Shown: piece by piece, positions 10,097 through 19,505 of the stretch
How positions within the stretch are numbered: position 1 is the first letter of the stretch
Layout: every line of letters starts with the position of its first letter
Source of the DNA: Mycobacterium asiaticum
Lineage (GTDB): Bacteria; Actinomycetota; Actinomycetes; Mycobacteriales; Mycobacteriaceae
Reading direction: 5' to 3'
Assembly (NCBI RefSeq): GCF_001673635.1
Contig: NZ_LZMH01000031.1
Coordinates: forward strand, 140,211 to 204,210
DNA: 64,000 bases
Notes under the pieces: model-generated
The model's database searches: none
Told to the model about the DNA's origin: nothing
The model's input: only the letters and a program-made list of their open reading frames with translations
Translations under genes and position numbers: made by a program

Positions 10097-12400
10097 TCAA
10101 CTGAGACGCGGCGGTTCGTGCGCGCGTAGCGGCGGCAGTTCACCGGTGAACTTCTCCACCTGAACCAGCACATGCTGACCGGTACTGCCGTGCGCCAGCG
10201 AGGATGTCCCGACGTCGTTGGTCAATGCGTTCGGGTTACCGTGCACGCACATCGAATCGGGGTCGGCCGGGTCGGCGGGGTCGAACCACGCGCCGGTGGA
10301 CAGTTGCACCACCTGCGGCCGCAGATCGTCGTCGACCACCACACCGGCCAGGCAGGCTCCTCGATCGTTGAACACCCGCACGATGTCGCCGTCACCGAGA
10401 CCGCGCACTGCCGCGTCTACAGGATGCATCCGGATCGGTTCTCTGCCATGAATTTTCGATGCCATACTGGCGGCGCCGTGGTCGAGTTGGCTGTGCAGCC
10501 GGGTGCGCGGCTGGTTGGCGATCATGTGCAGCGGAAATCTGGTGGCACGCGGACCGTGCAACCACTCGGTCGGTTCGAACCAGCTGGGGTGGCCGGCGCA
10601 GTCTTGCAGCCCGAACCGGTCGATCGTTGCCGAGAAGATCTCGATGCGCCCACTCGGCGTCCCCAACGGACTATTGACCGGATCGGCGCGGAAGTCGGCA
10701 AACCACGTCAGGCCGGTTCGGGTCGGCAATTCGAGCTCGCCCGCGCGCCAGAACTCGGCAAAGGTCGGCACGGCGAAATCCTGTTCGGCCGCCCACTTGC
10801 CGTACATGTGCTCCAGCCATTCGTATCCGGTGCGGCCCTCGGTGAACCGCTCGCCGAAGCCCATCCGGTGCGCCAGTGCGGCAAAGGTGTCGTAGTCGTC
10901 GCGGGCGTTCGCGTATGGCGGGACCATCGCCTTCATGGCGATCAAGGTGGAATCGGTGCGGCTGCCGCCGAAGTCGTCGCGTTCGAAGCTGGTGGTCGTT
11001 GGTACGACGATGTCGGCGTGTTTGGCCATCGCGGTCCAAAACTGTTCGTGCACAACGATTGTGTCGACCCGAGCCAGTGCCCGGCGCAGCCGCGGCAGGT
11101 TCTGGTGGTGATGGAACGGGTTGCCGCCCGCCCAGAAGACGCACTTGATGTCGGGCAGATCGAGCAGTTGACCGTTGAAGGGCAGCTTGTCACCCGGCCG
11201 GTGCAACAACTCGTTGATGGCGGCCACCGGGATGAACGTGCGCACCGCATTGGCGCCCTGCGGCAGGGTCGGCAAGCCGCAGGCCAGCGGCGGGTTGCCG
11301 ATGCCGTTGGAGCCGTAGGCATGGCCGTAACCCCCTCCCGGGAGCCCGATTTGGCCGAGCATGGCAGCCAGGGTGGCGCCCATCCACACTGTCTGCTCGC
11401 CGTGTTCGATCCGCTGCAGCGACAGGCTGGTGGTGATCAGGGTGCGGCCCGCCGCCATCCGTCGGGCCAGATCCCGCAGCACGTCCGCGTCCACACCGGC
11501 CAGATGCGCCGCCCACTCCGGGGTCTTGGCCACCGCGTCCGTACCACCCAGGACGTAGCGTTCGAAGCGCTCGTATCCGGTGCAATAGGTGTCCAGGAAG
11601 GCGCGATCGACCAGTGACTCGGTGATGAGCACGTGGGCCAGGCCCAGCATGATCGCCACGTCGGTCCCCGGTATAGCCGGGATCCATTGGCACTTTTCGC
11701 CGAGATGCCCGGCGATCGCGGTGATGTCGTCCCGCAGCGGGCTGACCGAGATCAACCGGCCGCCTCCCCCGCGATAGTCGGCGATGTGGTCACGGTCGGG
11801 GTGGCGGGTGGTGCCGCCGGGCATAACCGCGGTGTTCTTCAGCGGCAAACCGCCGAACGCCACCAGCAGGTCGGTGTGCTCGACGATGACGTCCCAGGTG
11901 GTGGACCGGCTCATCATGTCGTAGAACTCGCCACCGAATATGTGCGGGAAGATCACCTCCGACGCGCCGGCGCTGTAACTGTGCCGCGACGCGGTGTAGC
12001 CGCCCAGCAGGTTCAGAAAGCGGTGCACCTGGCTCTGGGCGTGGTGGAACCGTCCAGCGCTGGCCCAGCCGTAGGAGCTGCCGTAAATCGCCTCGTTGCC
12101 GTAGCGGTCGACGACCCGGCGCAGCTCGGTGGCCAGCAGCTCGATCAACTCGTCCCAGCCGACCTCGACGAACTCGTCCGCGCCGCGCCGGTCGCTGGGG
12201 CCTGGGCCGTTTTCCAGCCAACCGCGCCGCACGGCGGGATTGGCGACGCGGCTGCGATGGCGAATGGCACCGGGCAGATTCTGTAGTTGCGGAGCGGGGT
12301 TGGTATCGCGGCCCAGCGCGCTCACCGCCACGATGTCGCCGTCGCGGACCTGGGCGTTGAACGCGCCCCAGTGCGTCGTCGACGTGTGGGTGTGCACCAT
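10097..12400 (-). CDS. bisC: Molybdopterin-dependent oxidoreductase, biotin/DMSO/TMAO reductase-like (BisC)
   Basis: A 767-residue molybdopterin-guanine-dinucleotide enzyme of the DMSO reductase family. It lacks an N-terminal Fe-S CxxC cluster motif and a Tat signal, as in cytoplasmic BisC. The Mo-ligating serine is expected in YGWASAGRFHHAQ (about residues 112-124), matching the Ser-ligand DMSO/TMAO/BisC subgroup. Cofactor-binding stretches such as WAGGNPFHHHQN and NDRGACLAG are present. The substrate is probably biotin sulfoxide or methionine sulfoxide, but this cannot be decided from sequence. It starts 21 nt after the ppc stop and is likely cotranscribed with it. The equivalent in M. tuberculosis is Rv1442. 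Confidence 0.9.
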   Translation of the reverse strand: MVHTHTSTTHWGAFNAQVRDGDIVAVSALGRDTNPAPQLQNLPGAIRHRSRVANPAVRRGWLENGPGPSDRRGADEFVEVGWDELIELLATELRRVVDRYGNEAIYGSSYGWASAGRFHHAQSQVHRFLNLLGGYTASRHSYSAGASEVIFPHIFGGEFYDMMSRSTTWDVIVEHTDLLVAFGGLPLKNTAVMPGGTTRHPDRDHIADYRGGGGRLISVSPLRDDITAIAGHLGEKCQWIPAIPGTDVAIMLGLAHVLITESLVDRAFLDTYCTGYERFERYVLGGTDAVAKTPEWAAHLAGVDADVLRDLARRMAAGRTLITTSLSLQRIEHGEQTVWMGATLAAMLGQIGLPGGGYGHAYGSNGIGNPPLACGLPTLPQGANAVRTFIPVAAINELLHRPGDKLPFNGQLLDLPDIKCVFWAGGNPFHHHQNLPRLRRALARVDTIVVHEQFWTAMAKHADIVVPTTTSFERDDFGGSRTDSTLIAMKAMVPPYANARDDYDTFAALAHRMGFGERFTEGRTGYEWLEHMYGKWAAEQDFAVPTFAEFWRAGELELPTRTGLTWFADFRADPVNSPLGTPSGRIEIFSATIDRFGLQDCAGHPSWFEPTEWLHGPRATRFPLHMIANQPRTRLHSQLDHGAASMASKIHGREPIRMHPVDAAVRGLGDGDIVRVFNDRGACLAGVVVDDDLRPQVVQLSTGAWFDPADPADPDSMCVHGNPNALTNDVGTSSLAHGSTGQHVLVQVEKFTGELPPLRAHEPPRLS

Positions 12401-12421
12401 TGCTGCAGTCTAGGGGGCCGG

Positions 12422-15229
12422 CTACCCGCTGTTCCGGAGCGCGCTGGCCAACCCGTTCATGGTCAGCAGGATGCCGCGCTGAACGAATTCGTTGTCCTCC
12501 CCCGAGCGATAGCGGCGCAGCAATTCCACCTGCAGGTGGTTCAGCGGCTCCAGGTAAGGGAACCGGTTGAACACCGAACGCGCCAGCGCAGCATTGTCGG
12601 CGAGTAGGTCTTCCTGGCCGGTGATGCGCTTGTACATAGCGATCGTGCGGCGATGCTCGTCGACGATCTTGTCGAACACCCTGCGCCGCAGGGCTTCGTC
12701 GTCGACCAGTTCGGAATAGCGGGCGGCCAGGCCGAGATCGCTTTTCGCCAGTACCTGCGCCATGTTGGAGAGCACGCTGCGAAAGAACGGCCAGCGCTCG
12801 TAGAGATCGTGCAGCACCGCCAGCCGTTCCTCCTCACCTTCGGGGCCGGCCGCGATCCACTGTTCGAAAGCCGCTCCGGTGCCGTACCACCCGGGCAGCA
12901 TGACCCGCGACTGGCTCCACGCCAGCACCCACGGGATGGCACGCAGGTCCGCGATCGATTCGGTGGGTTTACGTGAGCTCGGCCGGCTGCCGATGTTGAG
13001 GGACCCGATCTCGCTGACCGGGGTGGAGGCCTTGAAGTATTCGACGAATCCCGCTGTGTCGTGGACTAATTCGGCGTATGCCCGGTTGGCCAGCGTGGCG
13101 ACTTCGTCGAGCACGGCGTAGGCCGGTTCGGCGGTGTCACCAAGACCTTCGACGTCGAGCAGCGTCGACTCCAGGGTGGCCGCCACCAGGCTTTCCAGGT
13201 TGCGCCGGGCGCTTCGGGGCTCGGCATATTTGGCGGCGATCACCTCACCCTGTTCGGTGAGCCGCAACGAGCCGTTCACCGCGCCGGGCGGCTGCGCCAG
13301 GATGGCCTGATAGCTCGGCCCGCCGCCGCGCCCGACGGTTCCGCCCCGACCGTGGAAGAGCCGCAACCGAATTCCGTTCTTACGTGCCGCCTCGACCAGT
13401 GCCAGCTCGGCGCGGTACACCGCCCAGTTGGCGGCCAGATAACCGCCGTCCTTGTTGGAATCGGAGTAGCCCAGCATCACTTCCTGCTCGTCGTCGCGGG
13501 CGGCGACCATGGCCCGGTACAGCGGCAGTTCCAGCATGGTCTGCAGGATCGCCGCCCCGTTGTGCAGATCGTCGATCGTCTCGAACAGCGGCGAGATGCC
13601 GACCGGGCAGTACGGCTCCTCCCCCGAGGCGTCCAGCAGTCCCGCTTCTTTCAGCAGGATCGCCACCTCCAAAATGTCGGACACCGACTGGCACATGGAG
13701 ATGACGTAATTGGGAACCGCTGCGGGACCGTAGGTTTCGACGGCGTGGGTGGCGGCGCTGACGATGTCGAGCTCCTTGCGCGCCAACTCGGACAGATGCG
13801 CGCGGTCCCTGATCAGCGGCCGGCGGGTGCTCAGTTCGGTCACCAGCAGTTCCACCCGCTCGTCTTCCGGCAATGAGGCGTAGTCCGGGTGCACGCCGGC
13901 CCAGGCCAGCAGTTCGGCGACCACCTCCTCGTGCACGTCGGAGTTCTGCCGCAGGTCCAGGCCACTGAGATGAAACCCGAACACGTGCACGGCTTCCCGC
14001 AACAACGCCAACCGGTCGTCGGCCAGCACGGCACTGCCGTGAGTGCGCAAGGACGCGTCGATGGTGTCGAGGTCGGCCCGCAGTTCCTCGGGCGTGTCAT
14101 ACGCCGGCAGACCTAGATCGAGAAGGTGCTGCGGCTGTTCGTCCAGGATCGCGGTGGCGGTGGCGCTCAGCCGGGACCGGATCACCCGTAACGCTCGGCG
14201 GTACGGCTCGTCGGCGCGTGCCTTGTCCTGGCAGCCCTCGGCCAGCTCGCCGAGTTCGGATGTCACGTCGAGCAGCCGTGACGACATCGACAGCTCCTGC
14301 TCGAGGTGGTCGAGCTCGGTCAGGTAGTGGGACAGCGCGGTGAAGGCGGCGCTGCCGGTAGCAAGCCGGACCACCTCGGCGGTGACGTTCGGGTTGCCGT
14401 CGCGGTCGCCGCCGATCCATGAGCCCGGGCGCAGCACCGGTCCAGACAGCAGGTTCGCGTCGGGCCAGCGCTTCTGCAAGGCCTCCCTTACCTCGGCGTT
14501 GACCCGCGGAATGACTTCGAAGAACGAGGCCGGGTAATACCGCAGTCCGACGGCGATCTCGTCGCTGATCTGCAGCCGGGACAATCGGATGATCGCGGTC
14601 TGCCACAGCGTGAGGATCTGGCGGCGCAACTCCAGTTCGATGCTGCGGCCACTGTCGGTCTCGGTGTGACCTTCGGCGTGCAACCGCATCAGCTCGGTGA
14701 TGCGGTGCTGGGTGACGAAGACGGTGCGCCGCCGGGTTTCGGTCGGATGGGCAGTGATCACCGGCGCCACCAGCGCGCCCTTGAGAGCCTCGGCGACCGT
14801 CGCCGAATCGAGTTCCGCCTCATCCAATTTGAGGTAGGTGGCGGCCAGGCTGCTGTCCTGCGGGGGTTCCCCGGCGGCGACGTGGATGCTGCGGCGGCGC
14901 TCCCGATGGATGTCCTCGGCCACGTTGGCCAACAGTGCGAACTGGGTGAAGGCGCGGATGACGGGAAGGGCCTGGTGGATGTCGATGCCGTCGAACATGC
15001 GCGACACCTCGGCGCGGTCGATCTCCGAGCGTCGTACCCGGAAGGACTCGACGCGGGCGCGCTCGACGAGGTCGAACACCTCTTCGCCGTTCTGCTCGCG
15101 CACCGTGTCACCGAGGATGGCGCCCAGCAGCCGGATGTCGGCGCGCATGGGCTCGGTCGCCTCGCGTCCCAACGCCGTTCGGTGCACGTCGCCGATGGGG
15201 TCCAGCGCGGTGTCAGAAACCTCGACCAT
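12422..15229 (-). CDS. ppc: Phosphoenolpyruvate carboxylase
   Basis: Anaplerotic enzyme that carboxylates PEP to oxaloacetate. At 935 residues it is full length. Catalytic signatures are intact: [12 protein letters not shown] with the essential His (about residue 160), [12 protein letters not shown] (about residue 578) with the conserved Lys, and the Gly-rich loop [13 protein letters not shown]. The C-terminus ends in ALRNSG, the family-typical tail. It starts 33 nt after a small membrane-protein gene and is followed by bisC. As I recall, M. leprae has this gene while M. tuberculosis carries a PE_PGRS gene at the locus, so it is a useful lineage marker. Confidence 0.97.
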   Translation of the reverse strand: MVEVSDTALDPIGDVHRTALGREATEPMRADIRLLGAILGDTVREQNGEEVFDLVERARVESFRVRRSEIDRAEVSRMFDGIDIHQALPVIRAFTQFALLANVAEDIHRERRRSIHVAAGEPPQDSSLAATYLKLDEAELDSATVAEALKGALVAPVITAHPTETRRRTVFVTQHRITELMRLHAEGHTETDSGRSIELELRRQILTLWQTAIIRLSRLQISDEIAVGLRYYPASFFEVIPRVNAEVREALQKRWPDANLLSGPVLRPGSWIGGDRDGNPNVTAEVVRLATGSAAFTALSHYLTELDHLEQELSMSSRLLDVTSELGELAEGCQDKARADEPYRRALRVIRSRLSATATAILDEQPQHLLDLGLPAYDTPEELRADLDTIDASLRTHGSAVLADDRLALLREAVHVFGFHLSGLDLRQNSDVHEEVVAELLAWAGVHPDYASLPEDERVELLVTELSTRRPLIRDRAHLSELARKELDIVSAATHAVETYGPAAVPNYVISMCQSVSDILEVAILLKEAGLLDASGEEPYCPVGISPLFETIDDLHNGAAILQTMLELPLYRAMVAARDDEQEVMLGYSDSNKDGGYLAANWAVYRAELALVEAARKNGIRLRLFHGRGGTVGRGGGPSYQAILAQPPGAVNGSLRLTEQGEVIAAKYAEPRSARRNLESLVAATLESTLLDVEGLGDTAEPAYAVLDEVATLANRAYAELVHDTAGFVEYFKASTPVSEIGSLNIGSRPSSRKPTESIADLRAIPWVLAWSQSRVMLPGWYGTGAAFEQWIAAGPEGEEERLAVLHDLYERWPFFRSVLSNMAQVLAKSDLGLAARYSELVDDEALRRRVFDKIVDEHRRTIAMYKRITGQEDLLADNAALARSVFNRFPYLEPLNHLQVELLRRYRSGEDNEFVQRGILLTMNGLASALRNSG

Positions 15230-15262
15230 ATGTCCCAGTATTGAGGGGAACCGCCGAGTCGG

Positions 15263-15649
15263 CTATTTGGCGGCGACCGATGCGATGACGAACACGATGA
15301 ATATCAGGGCGGGAATCCCCAGCAGCAGGCCGGCAACCAGCCCGAAAACCACCTTGCTGGCCTGGTCGATACCTGCCGTCGGCGGACCGAGCAAACCCGG
15401 ACCGCCGAACGAGCGCATCCGGTATTCGAGTTCGACCCACTGCCCTGGCGCGACATCGACCATCAGGTCGGCCCGCCCGAACTGTCTTCGATAGAGCCCG
15501 TCCTGGCAGTAGGCGTGCAGATGGTGACGACCCGGAGACGCCGGCCGTGAGCGGGTCGGCCATAGGGCCAGCCTGGCTGGGCATTGTTCATGGGCGCGCC
15601 CCGATCGACGGCGAATTTGCAGCTCACCGTATCCCTGGTGCAGCCTCAC
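15263..15649 (-). CDS. Conserved hypothetical membrane-anchored protein
   Basis: A 128-residue protein whose function I do not recognise. The first 85 residues look like a small beta-rich domain, with PGRHHLHAYC and ADLMVDVAPGQWVELEYRM, a pattern seen in small actinobacterial membrane proteins. A single C-terminal transmembrane helix (about residues 100-125, GLVAGLLLGIPALIFIVFVI) ends in AAK. The start is GTG at 15649. It lies 33 nt upstream of ppc on the same strand, so it may be the first gene of that operon. Confidence 0.7.
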   Translation of the reverse strand: MRLHQGYGELQIRRRSGRAHEQCPARLALWPTRSRPASPGRHHLHAYCQDGLYRRQFGRADLMVDVAPGQWVELEYRMRSFGGPGLLGPPTAGIDQASKVVFGLVAGLLLGIPALIFIVFVIASVAAK

Positions 15650-15717
15650 CTGGGCTGATCCCGTTCTATTGCTGCGTCCGTCGCGGGCGGTCCGGCGGCG
15701 TTGGGTAGTCTGCCCGT

Positions 15718-15951
15718 ATGGAATTGGCCCTGCAGATCACCCTTGTGGTCACCAGCGTGTTGGTGGTGTTGCTGGTGTTGCTGCACCGCGCCAAGGGTGG
15801 CGGCCTGTCGACGCTGTTCGGTGGCGGTGTGCAGTCCAGCCTGTCCGGCTCGACGGTGGTGGAAAAGAACCTCGACCGGCTGACGCTGTTCATCACCGGA
15901 ATCTGGCTGGTTTCGGTGATCGGCATGGCGTTGCTGATCAAGTACCGCTGA
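15718..15951 (+). CDS. secG: Preprotein translocase subunit SecG
   Basis: The 77-residue small subunit of the SecYEG protein-conducting channel in the plasma membrane. It has two transmembrane helices (about residues 4-22 and 54-73) separated by the characteristic loop AKGGGLSTLFGGG and a Ser-rich stretch, typical of SecG. It is placed as in M. tuberculosis Rv1440. It converges with the c-di-GMP enzyme gene, with only 7 nt between the stops. Confidence 0.97.
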   Translation: MELALQITLVVTSVLVVLLVLLHRAKGGGLSTLFGGGVQSSLSGSTVVEKNLDRLTLFITGIWLVSVIGMALLIKYR

Positions 15952-15958
15952 GCGGCCG

Positions 15959-17722
15959 TCAGAATCTGAACAACTCCGGCGCTACCGGCCTGCCGAAGTG
16001 CCAGCCCTGCGCGGAGTCGCAGCCGAGGGCCCGCAACCGGGCCGCCTGGCTGGGGGTCTCGACCTGTTCGGCGGTGACGGTGAGCCCTAGCGTGTGAGCC
16101 AGGTCGATCATGGCTCTGGTGATCTGTTCGTCAGCCAGCCGACCGTGAATGTTGCCGCCGAGGTTGTTGATGAACTCCCCGGCCAGCTTGACCACATCGA
16201 CCGGCAGATCACGCAGGTAGGCCAGGCTGGAGAAGCCGGTGCCGAAATCGTCGATGGCGATCGACACGCCCATGGCCGACAGCTGCTGCATCCTGCGTAC
16301 TGAGGTCTCGTCCTTGCCCAGGACCGCGTTTTCGGTGAGCTCCAGTTGCAACGCATGCGGCGGCAGTCCGTTGTGGTGCAGGGCGTTCTTGACCACCGAG
16401 AGAAAGCTCGGATCACACACATTTCGGACGGCGACATTGACGCTGACGAACAGCGGCGAGTCGACCGCCTGACTGGCTCGCCAGCCCTGCACGTGGCGAC
16501 ATGCTTGCTCCACCACGAACGTCGTGAGCGGCACGATCATGCCGTTGCGCTCAGCGAGATTGATGAATCGGTCTGGCAGCAGTGTCCCCAGCGTCGGGTG
16601 CTCCCACCGCACCAAGGCTTCGGCTCCGATGACGGCGTTGTCGGAGAGCCGCACGATCGGCTGGTAGACGAGGCGGAACTCACCGCGATCGAGGGCTTTG
16701 TGCATCGGGGTGTTCTCGTGGTGGCGATCGTGGATCACCCACCGGTTGCCGCCGGCCTGCTTGGCACGCGCGAGCGTGACGTCGGCGCCCTTCATCAGGT
16801 CGACTTCGGAGATGATGGCGACCTCCTGTTCCATCACTCCCACGCTGGCGGACACGGTGATCGGGTTGCCGTCGACGTCGAAGGGCGACTCGAGAACACG
16901 CAGCACCGAGTCGGCGAGCTCGGTGACCTCGTCCGTGCTGGCCGGCTCCGGCAGCAGGAAGACGAATTCGTCCCCACCGAGGCGCGCGACGAATTGTTCG
17001 GGCCGCTGCAGGCACAACGACAGCCGCTCAGCGACCTCGACGAGTAGCTTGTCACCGATGTCGTGGCCGAGCGTGTCGTTGACGTCCTTGAAACCGTCGA
17101 GGTCGACGTAGCAGATGCCCACCCGGGACTGCGGGTCTTCGAACGCCGTGCTGAGGCGGTCGAAGAACTGGCTGCGATTGGGCAATCCGGTCAGCGGATC
17201 GTGTGAAGCCTGATGACGCAACTGTTGTTCGAGCTCGCGCCGGTCGGTGACATCTCCGAACACGGCCAGCGTGTAGATGGGTACGCCGTTGGCGTCGCGG
17301 ATCAGGGAAACGTTGACGGTGTTCCAGATGGTGTGCCCGTCGCGATGCAGGTGCGGCTTTTCCAGGCTTACCATCTCGACGTCGCCCCGCATCAAGGCCG
17401 CGTACTGATCCCACACTTCCATCGTGTCGTCCGGATGGGTGAGATCGGTGACCTGAAACGTCCGGATGAATTCTTCGGTCTCGTAGCCGAACATGTTCGC
17501 GAACGCGTCGTTGACCACCAAAATCTTGCCCATGATGTCGGAAATGCCCACCCCGACGCCCGACTGTGCGAATACCGCACGCAGGAGCGCTGCGTCCCGG
17601 CCGCTCGCACCGCCGGCGAAAATCGATTCGAGAGCGCCATTGGCTGCCCTCATGTTGGTTGTCTCCCCCGTGAGCACGCCGCCCACGTCGTCTTGACCGT
17701 CCATCTCGTTGAGTTCCTCCAT
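15959..17722 (-). CDS. PAS-GGDEF-EAL cyclic-di-GMP turnover protein
   Basis: A 587-residue bifunctional-type protein: PAS sensor (about 43-165), diguanylate cyclase GGDEF (about 175-335), phosphodiesterase EAL (about 345-580). No transmembrane segment. The cyclase motif GGDEF is intact, but the inhibitory I-site reads RPEQ instead of RxxD. The EAL domain keeps EAL, N of SVNVA, ELTEN, IDDFGTGFSS, the catalytic Lys, AEQVE and QG, but the usual Asp two residues after the Lys is Ala (VKLAG). Cyclase activity is plausible; phosphodiesterase activity may be weakened. The first ATG is at 17722; ATG 17704 has GGAGG upstream and is a credible alternative. Absent at this place in M. tuberculosis. Confidence 0.93.
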   Translation of the reverse strand: MEELNEMDGQDDVGGVLTGETTNMRAANGALESIFAGGASGRDAALLRAVFAQSGVGVGISDIMGKILVVNDAFANMFGYETEEFIRTFQVTDLTHPDDTMEVWDQYAALMRGDVEMVSLEKPHLHRDGHTIWNTVNVSLIRDANGVPIYTLAVFGDVTDRRELEQQLRHQASHDPLTGLPNRSQFFDRLSTAFEDPQSRVGICYVDLDGFKDVNDTLGHDIGDKLLVEVAERLSLCLQRPEQFVARLGGDEFVFLLPEPASTDEVTELADSVLRVLESPFDVDGNPITVSASVGVMEQEVAIISEVDLMKGADVTLARAKQAGGNRWVIHDRHHENTPMHKALDRGEFRLVYQPIVRLSDNAVIGAEALVRWEHPTLGTLLPDRFINLAERNGMIVPLTTFVVEQACRHVQGWRASQAVDSPLFVSVNVAVRNVCDPSFLSVVKNALHHNGLPPHALQLELTENAVLGKDETSVRRMQQLSAMGVSIAIDDFGTGFSSLAYLRDLPVDVVKLAGEFINNLGGNIHGRLADEQITRAMIDLAHTLGLTVTAEQVETPSQAARLRALGCDSAQGWHFGRPVAPELFRF

Positions 17723-17900
17723 CCCCGAGACGACTCATCCACCTTGCAGACCGGTCACCGACACGCGGTCAACACCCGTTAGCAGTAACACACATTTTTC
17801 CAACCCGATACCAAACCAGCACCAGCGATGAGATGAACTCACCCCGGGATCCGACATGTGGCGGGTGGTGAGGCAACTAAACGATTGTACTCAACGGGCG

Positions 17901-17906
17901 TATAAT
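17901..17906 (+). promoter_or_regulatory. Perfect -10 hexamer upstream of the duplicated-domain gene
   Basis: TATAAT at 17901-17906, an exact SigA-type -10, lies 22 nt before the TTG start at 17929. No good -35 stands at 16-18 nt, as is common for mycobacterial promoters. The expected transcript would have a short leader of about 15 nt containing AAAGG. Confidence 0.55.
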
Positions 17907-17928
17907 TAGCACAACTTCGAAAGGCCGG

Positions 17929-19494
17929 TTGACGTTAGCGACTCAGCTGCAGCGGTCGAGTCCAGCAAAGAAAGACCTCGCGATGAAACATGTGATGGAA
18001 CTGCGCGATGCGGGCCAGGAGGCAGCGCGTAGACATGCGTTTTTCAAGTGGCTTTCTAGCGACCAGGTCCCCGCAAGGGACCGCTTGGCCATCGGGCCGG
18101 CCGGCGCGTTCTTCATAATGCAGTTCCGGGACATGAACCGCTGGGTGCTGCGCTTCCCGGAGCCGCGAGACGAATACGAATGGCTGATCAACCTCGGCAC
18201 TCTCGAAGACGAGAAGCATTCGAGGATGTTTCTGGAAGATTGGCGCAAGCTCGACCTGGATTCCCGGCTGGGTTGGCGTACCAGCGACATGCTCTGGTGG
18301 TTGTTCCTCTCACCGGATCAGGAAACGTTCCGCCGCAGTGGAATTGAGTTCATCAGGCTGGCTGTCGACGACGGTGACGATGCGCTGATCCGGTTCGGCC
18401 ACTCGGAAGCCGGCGAAGCGACCGGACATGTGATGCTCAGCAACACCGCCCGCGTCGCGGCCGAGCTGTCACGCCAGACCGGTCTGGAATACCGCTATTT
18501 CGGCCCGTACCACCTGGACCTGGAATCCGGGCACGTCGCCAACACCGAAGGGTTGTTCGAGGCGGTCGTGCTCGATCCCGAGCGCCGCGAACGCGCCGGC
18601 GACGCGTGTCGGCGCATGTTCGGCATTTTCGACGACATATTCACCGGATTCCACGACTACGCCACAACGTACCTGGAACCGGGAGTCGTCCCCCACAAAC
18701 CAGAGGTGGTCTCGCTGGCCCGCGATGACTGGACGGCGCCCTCGCTCGTGGTCAAACCGCGTGATGACCATGACGCCGAGCTGGTTCGTCACATCGAGCA
18801 GCACAAAGCGCGTCTGCGCGCGCATCCGTTCTACGACTGGCTGCGCAGCGACGAGCACGGCCCGGCCGACAGGCTTCGTCTCTTCATCCCGATGTGGGTG
18901 ATGGACATCCTCGGGTACCGCGACCTGACCAAGTACGCCATGACCTATGCGCACCCCGGTAGCGCGGAGGAACAGGCTGTCAACGCGTGGGCGTCGCGCT
19001 TGTCCCAGCACAGCAAGCTGTTCCTGTCCGACTGGGAAGCACTGGGACTAGATCAGGTGCTGGGCCACACGGCCAGTGACGCTCTCGAGTGGCTGTTTCT
19101 GGATGCCGATATGGATCTGCATCGGCAGAACATGGTCGAGTTCGCCAAAATTGCGTTGCGCCAACGGGATCCGGTGTTGCGCTGGTGGATGCTGGTAGCC
19201 CTTGAGTCGACGGGTGAAGAGTTCTTCGCGCAGACACAACCGCTGGCGCTTGCGGCGGAAGCGGAAACCGGTGGCCGGCTGGATTACCTTTGCGGGAGGC
19301 ATGATCCGCCCAGCCTCACCGGTGATGCGGGCGGCTCGATCGAGATCAGCGCCCCAGCGTCGCTGACCGCCGAGCAATTGGAGCTGGCGAAGCATATCGC
19401 CGACCATGTGTTCGCCTCGATGGACCGCCAGTTGTGGCGGTCCTATGCCGTGGCGCGTGCCGGGAAGTATGCGGCACTGGCCAGTCACACGTAG
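17929..19494 (+). CDS. Hypothetical protein with two tandem helical domains, possibly heme-oxygenase-like fold
   Basis: A 521-residue protein of unknown function made of two related halves. The first (about 37-235) has HSRMFLEDWRKLDLDSRLG and the second (about 300-465) HSKLFLSDWEALGLDQVLG, each preceded by HAFFKWLSSD/HPFYDWLRSD and followed by WLFL. The first half also has EDEKH and HLDLESGH, an HxxxExxH pattern that could bind metal as in heme-oxygenase-like diiron proteins; the second half has lost it (HDPPSLTGD). The start is TTG 17929, just after AAAGG; ATG 17983 is the alternative. It is divergent from the c-di-GMP enzyme. The fold assignment is inference only. Confidence 0.75.
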   Translation: MTLATQLQRSSPAKKDLAMKHVMELRDAGQEAARRHAFFKWLSSDQVPARDRLAIGPAGAFFIMQFRDMNRWVLRFPEPRDEYEWLINLGTLEDEKHSRMFLEDWRKLDLDSRLGWRTSDMLWWLFLSPDQETFRRSGIEFIRLAVDDGDDALIRFGHSEAGEATGHVMLSNTARVAAELSRQTGLEYRYFGPYHLDLESGHVANTEGLFEAVVLDPERRERAGDACRRMFGIFDDIFTGFHDYATTYLEPGVVPHKPEVVSLARDDWTAPSLVVKPRDDHDAELVRHIEQHKARLRAHPFYDWLRSDEHGPADRLRLFIPMWVMDILGYRDLTKYAMTYAHPGSAEEQAVNAWASRLSQHSKLFLSDWEALGLDQVLGHTASDALEWLFLDADMDLHRQNMVEFAKIALRQRDPVLRWWMLVALESTGEEFFAQTQPLALAAEAETGGRLDYLCGRHDPPSLTGDAGGSIEISAPASLTAEQLELAKHIADHVFASMDRQLWRSYAVARAGKYAALASHT

Positions 19495-19505
19495 GCCGGG
19501 GCCTG

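Noticed and set aside
10172..11617. A 481-codon plus-strand frame opposite the molybdopterin enzyme
   Set aside because: Antisense shadow of bisC with shadow-like composition and no start signal.
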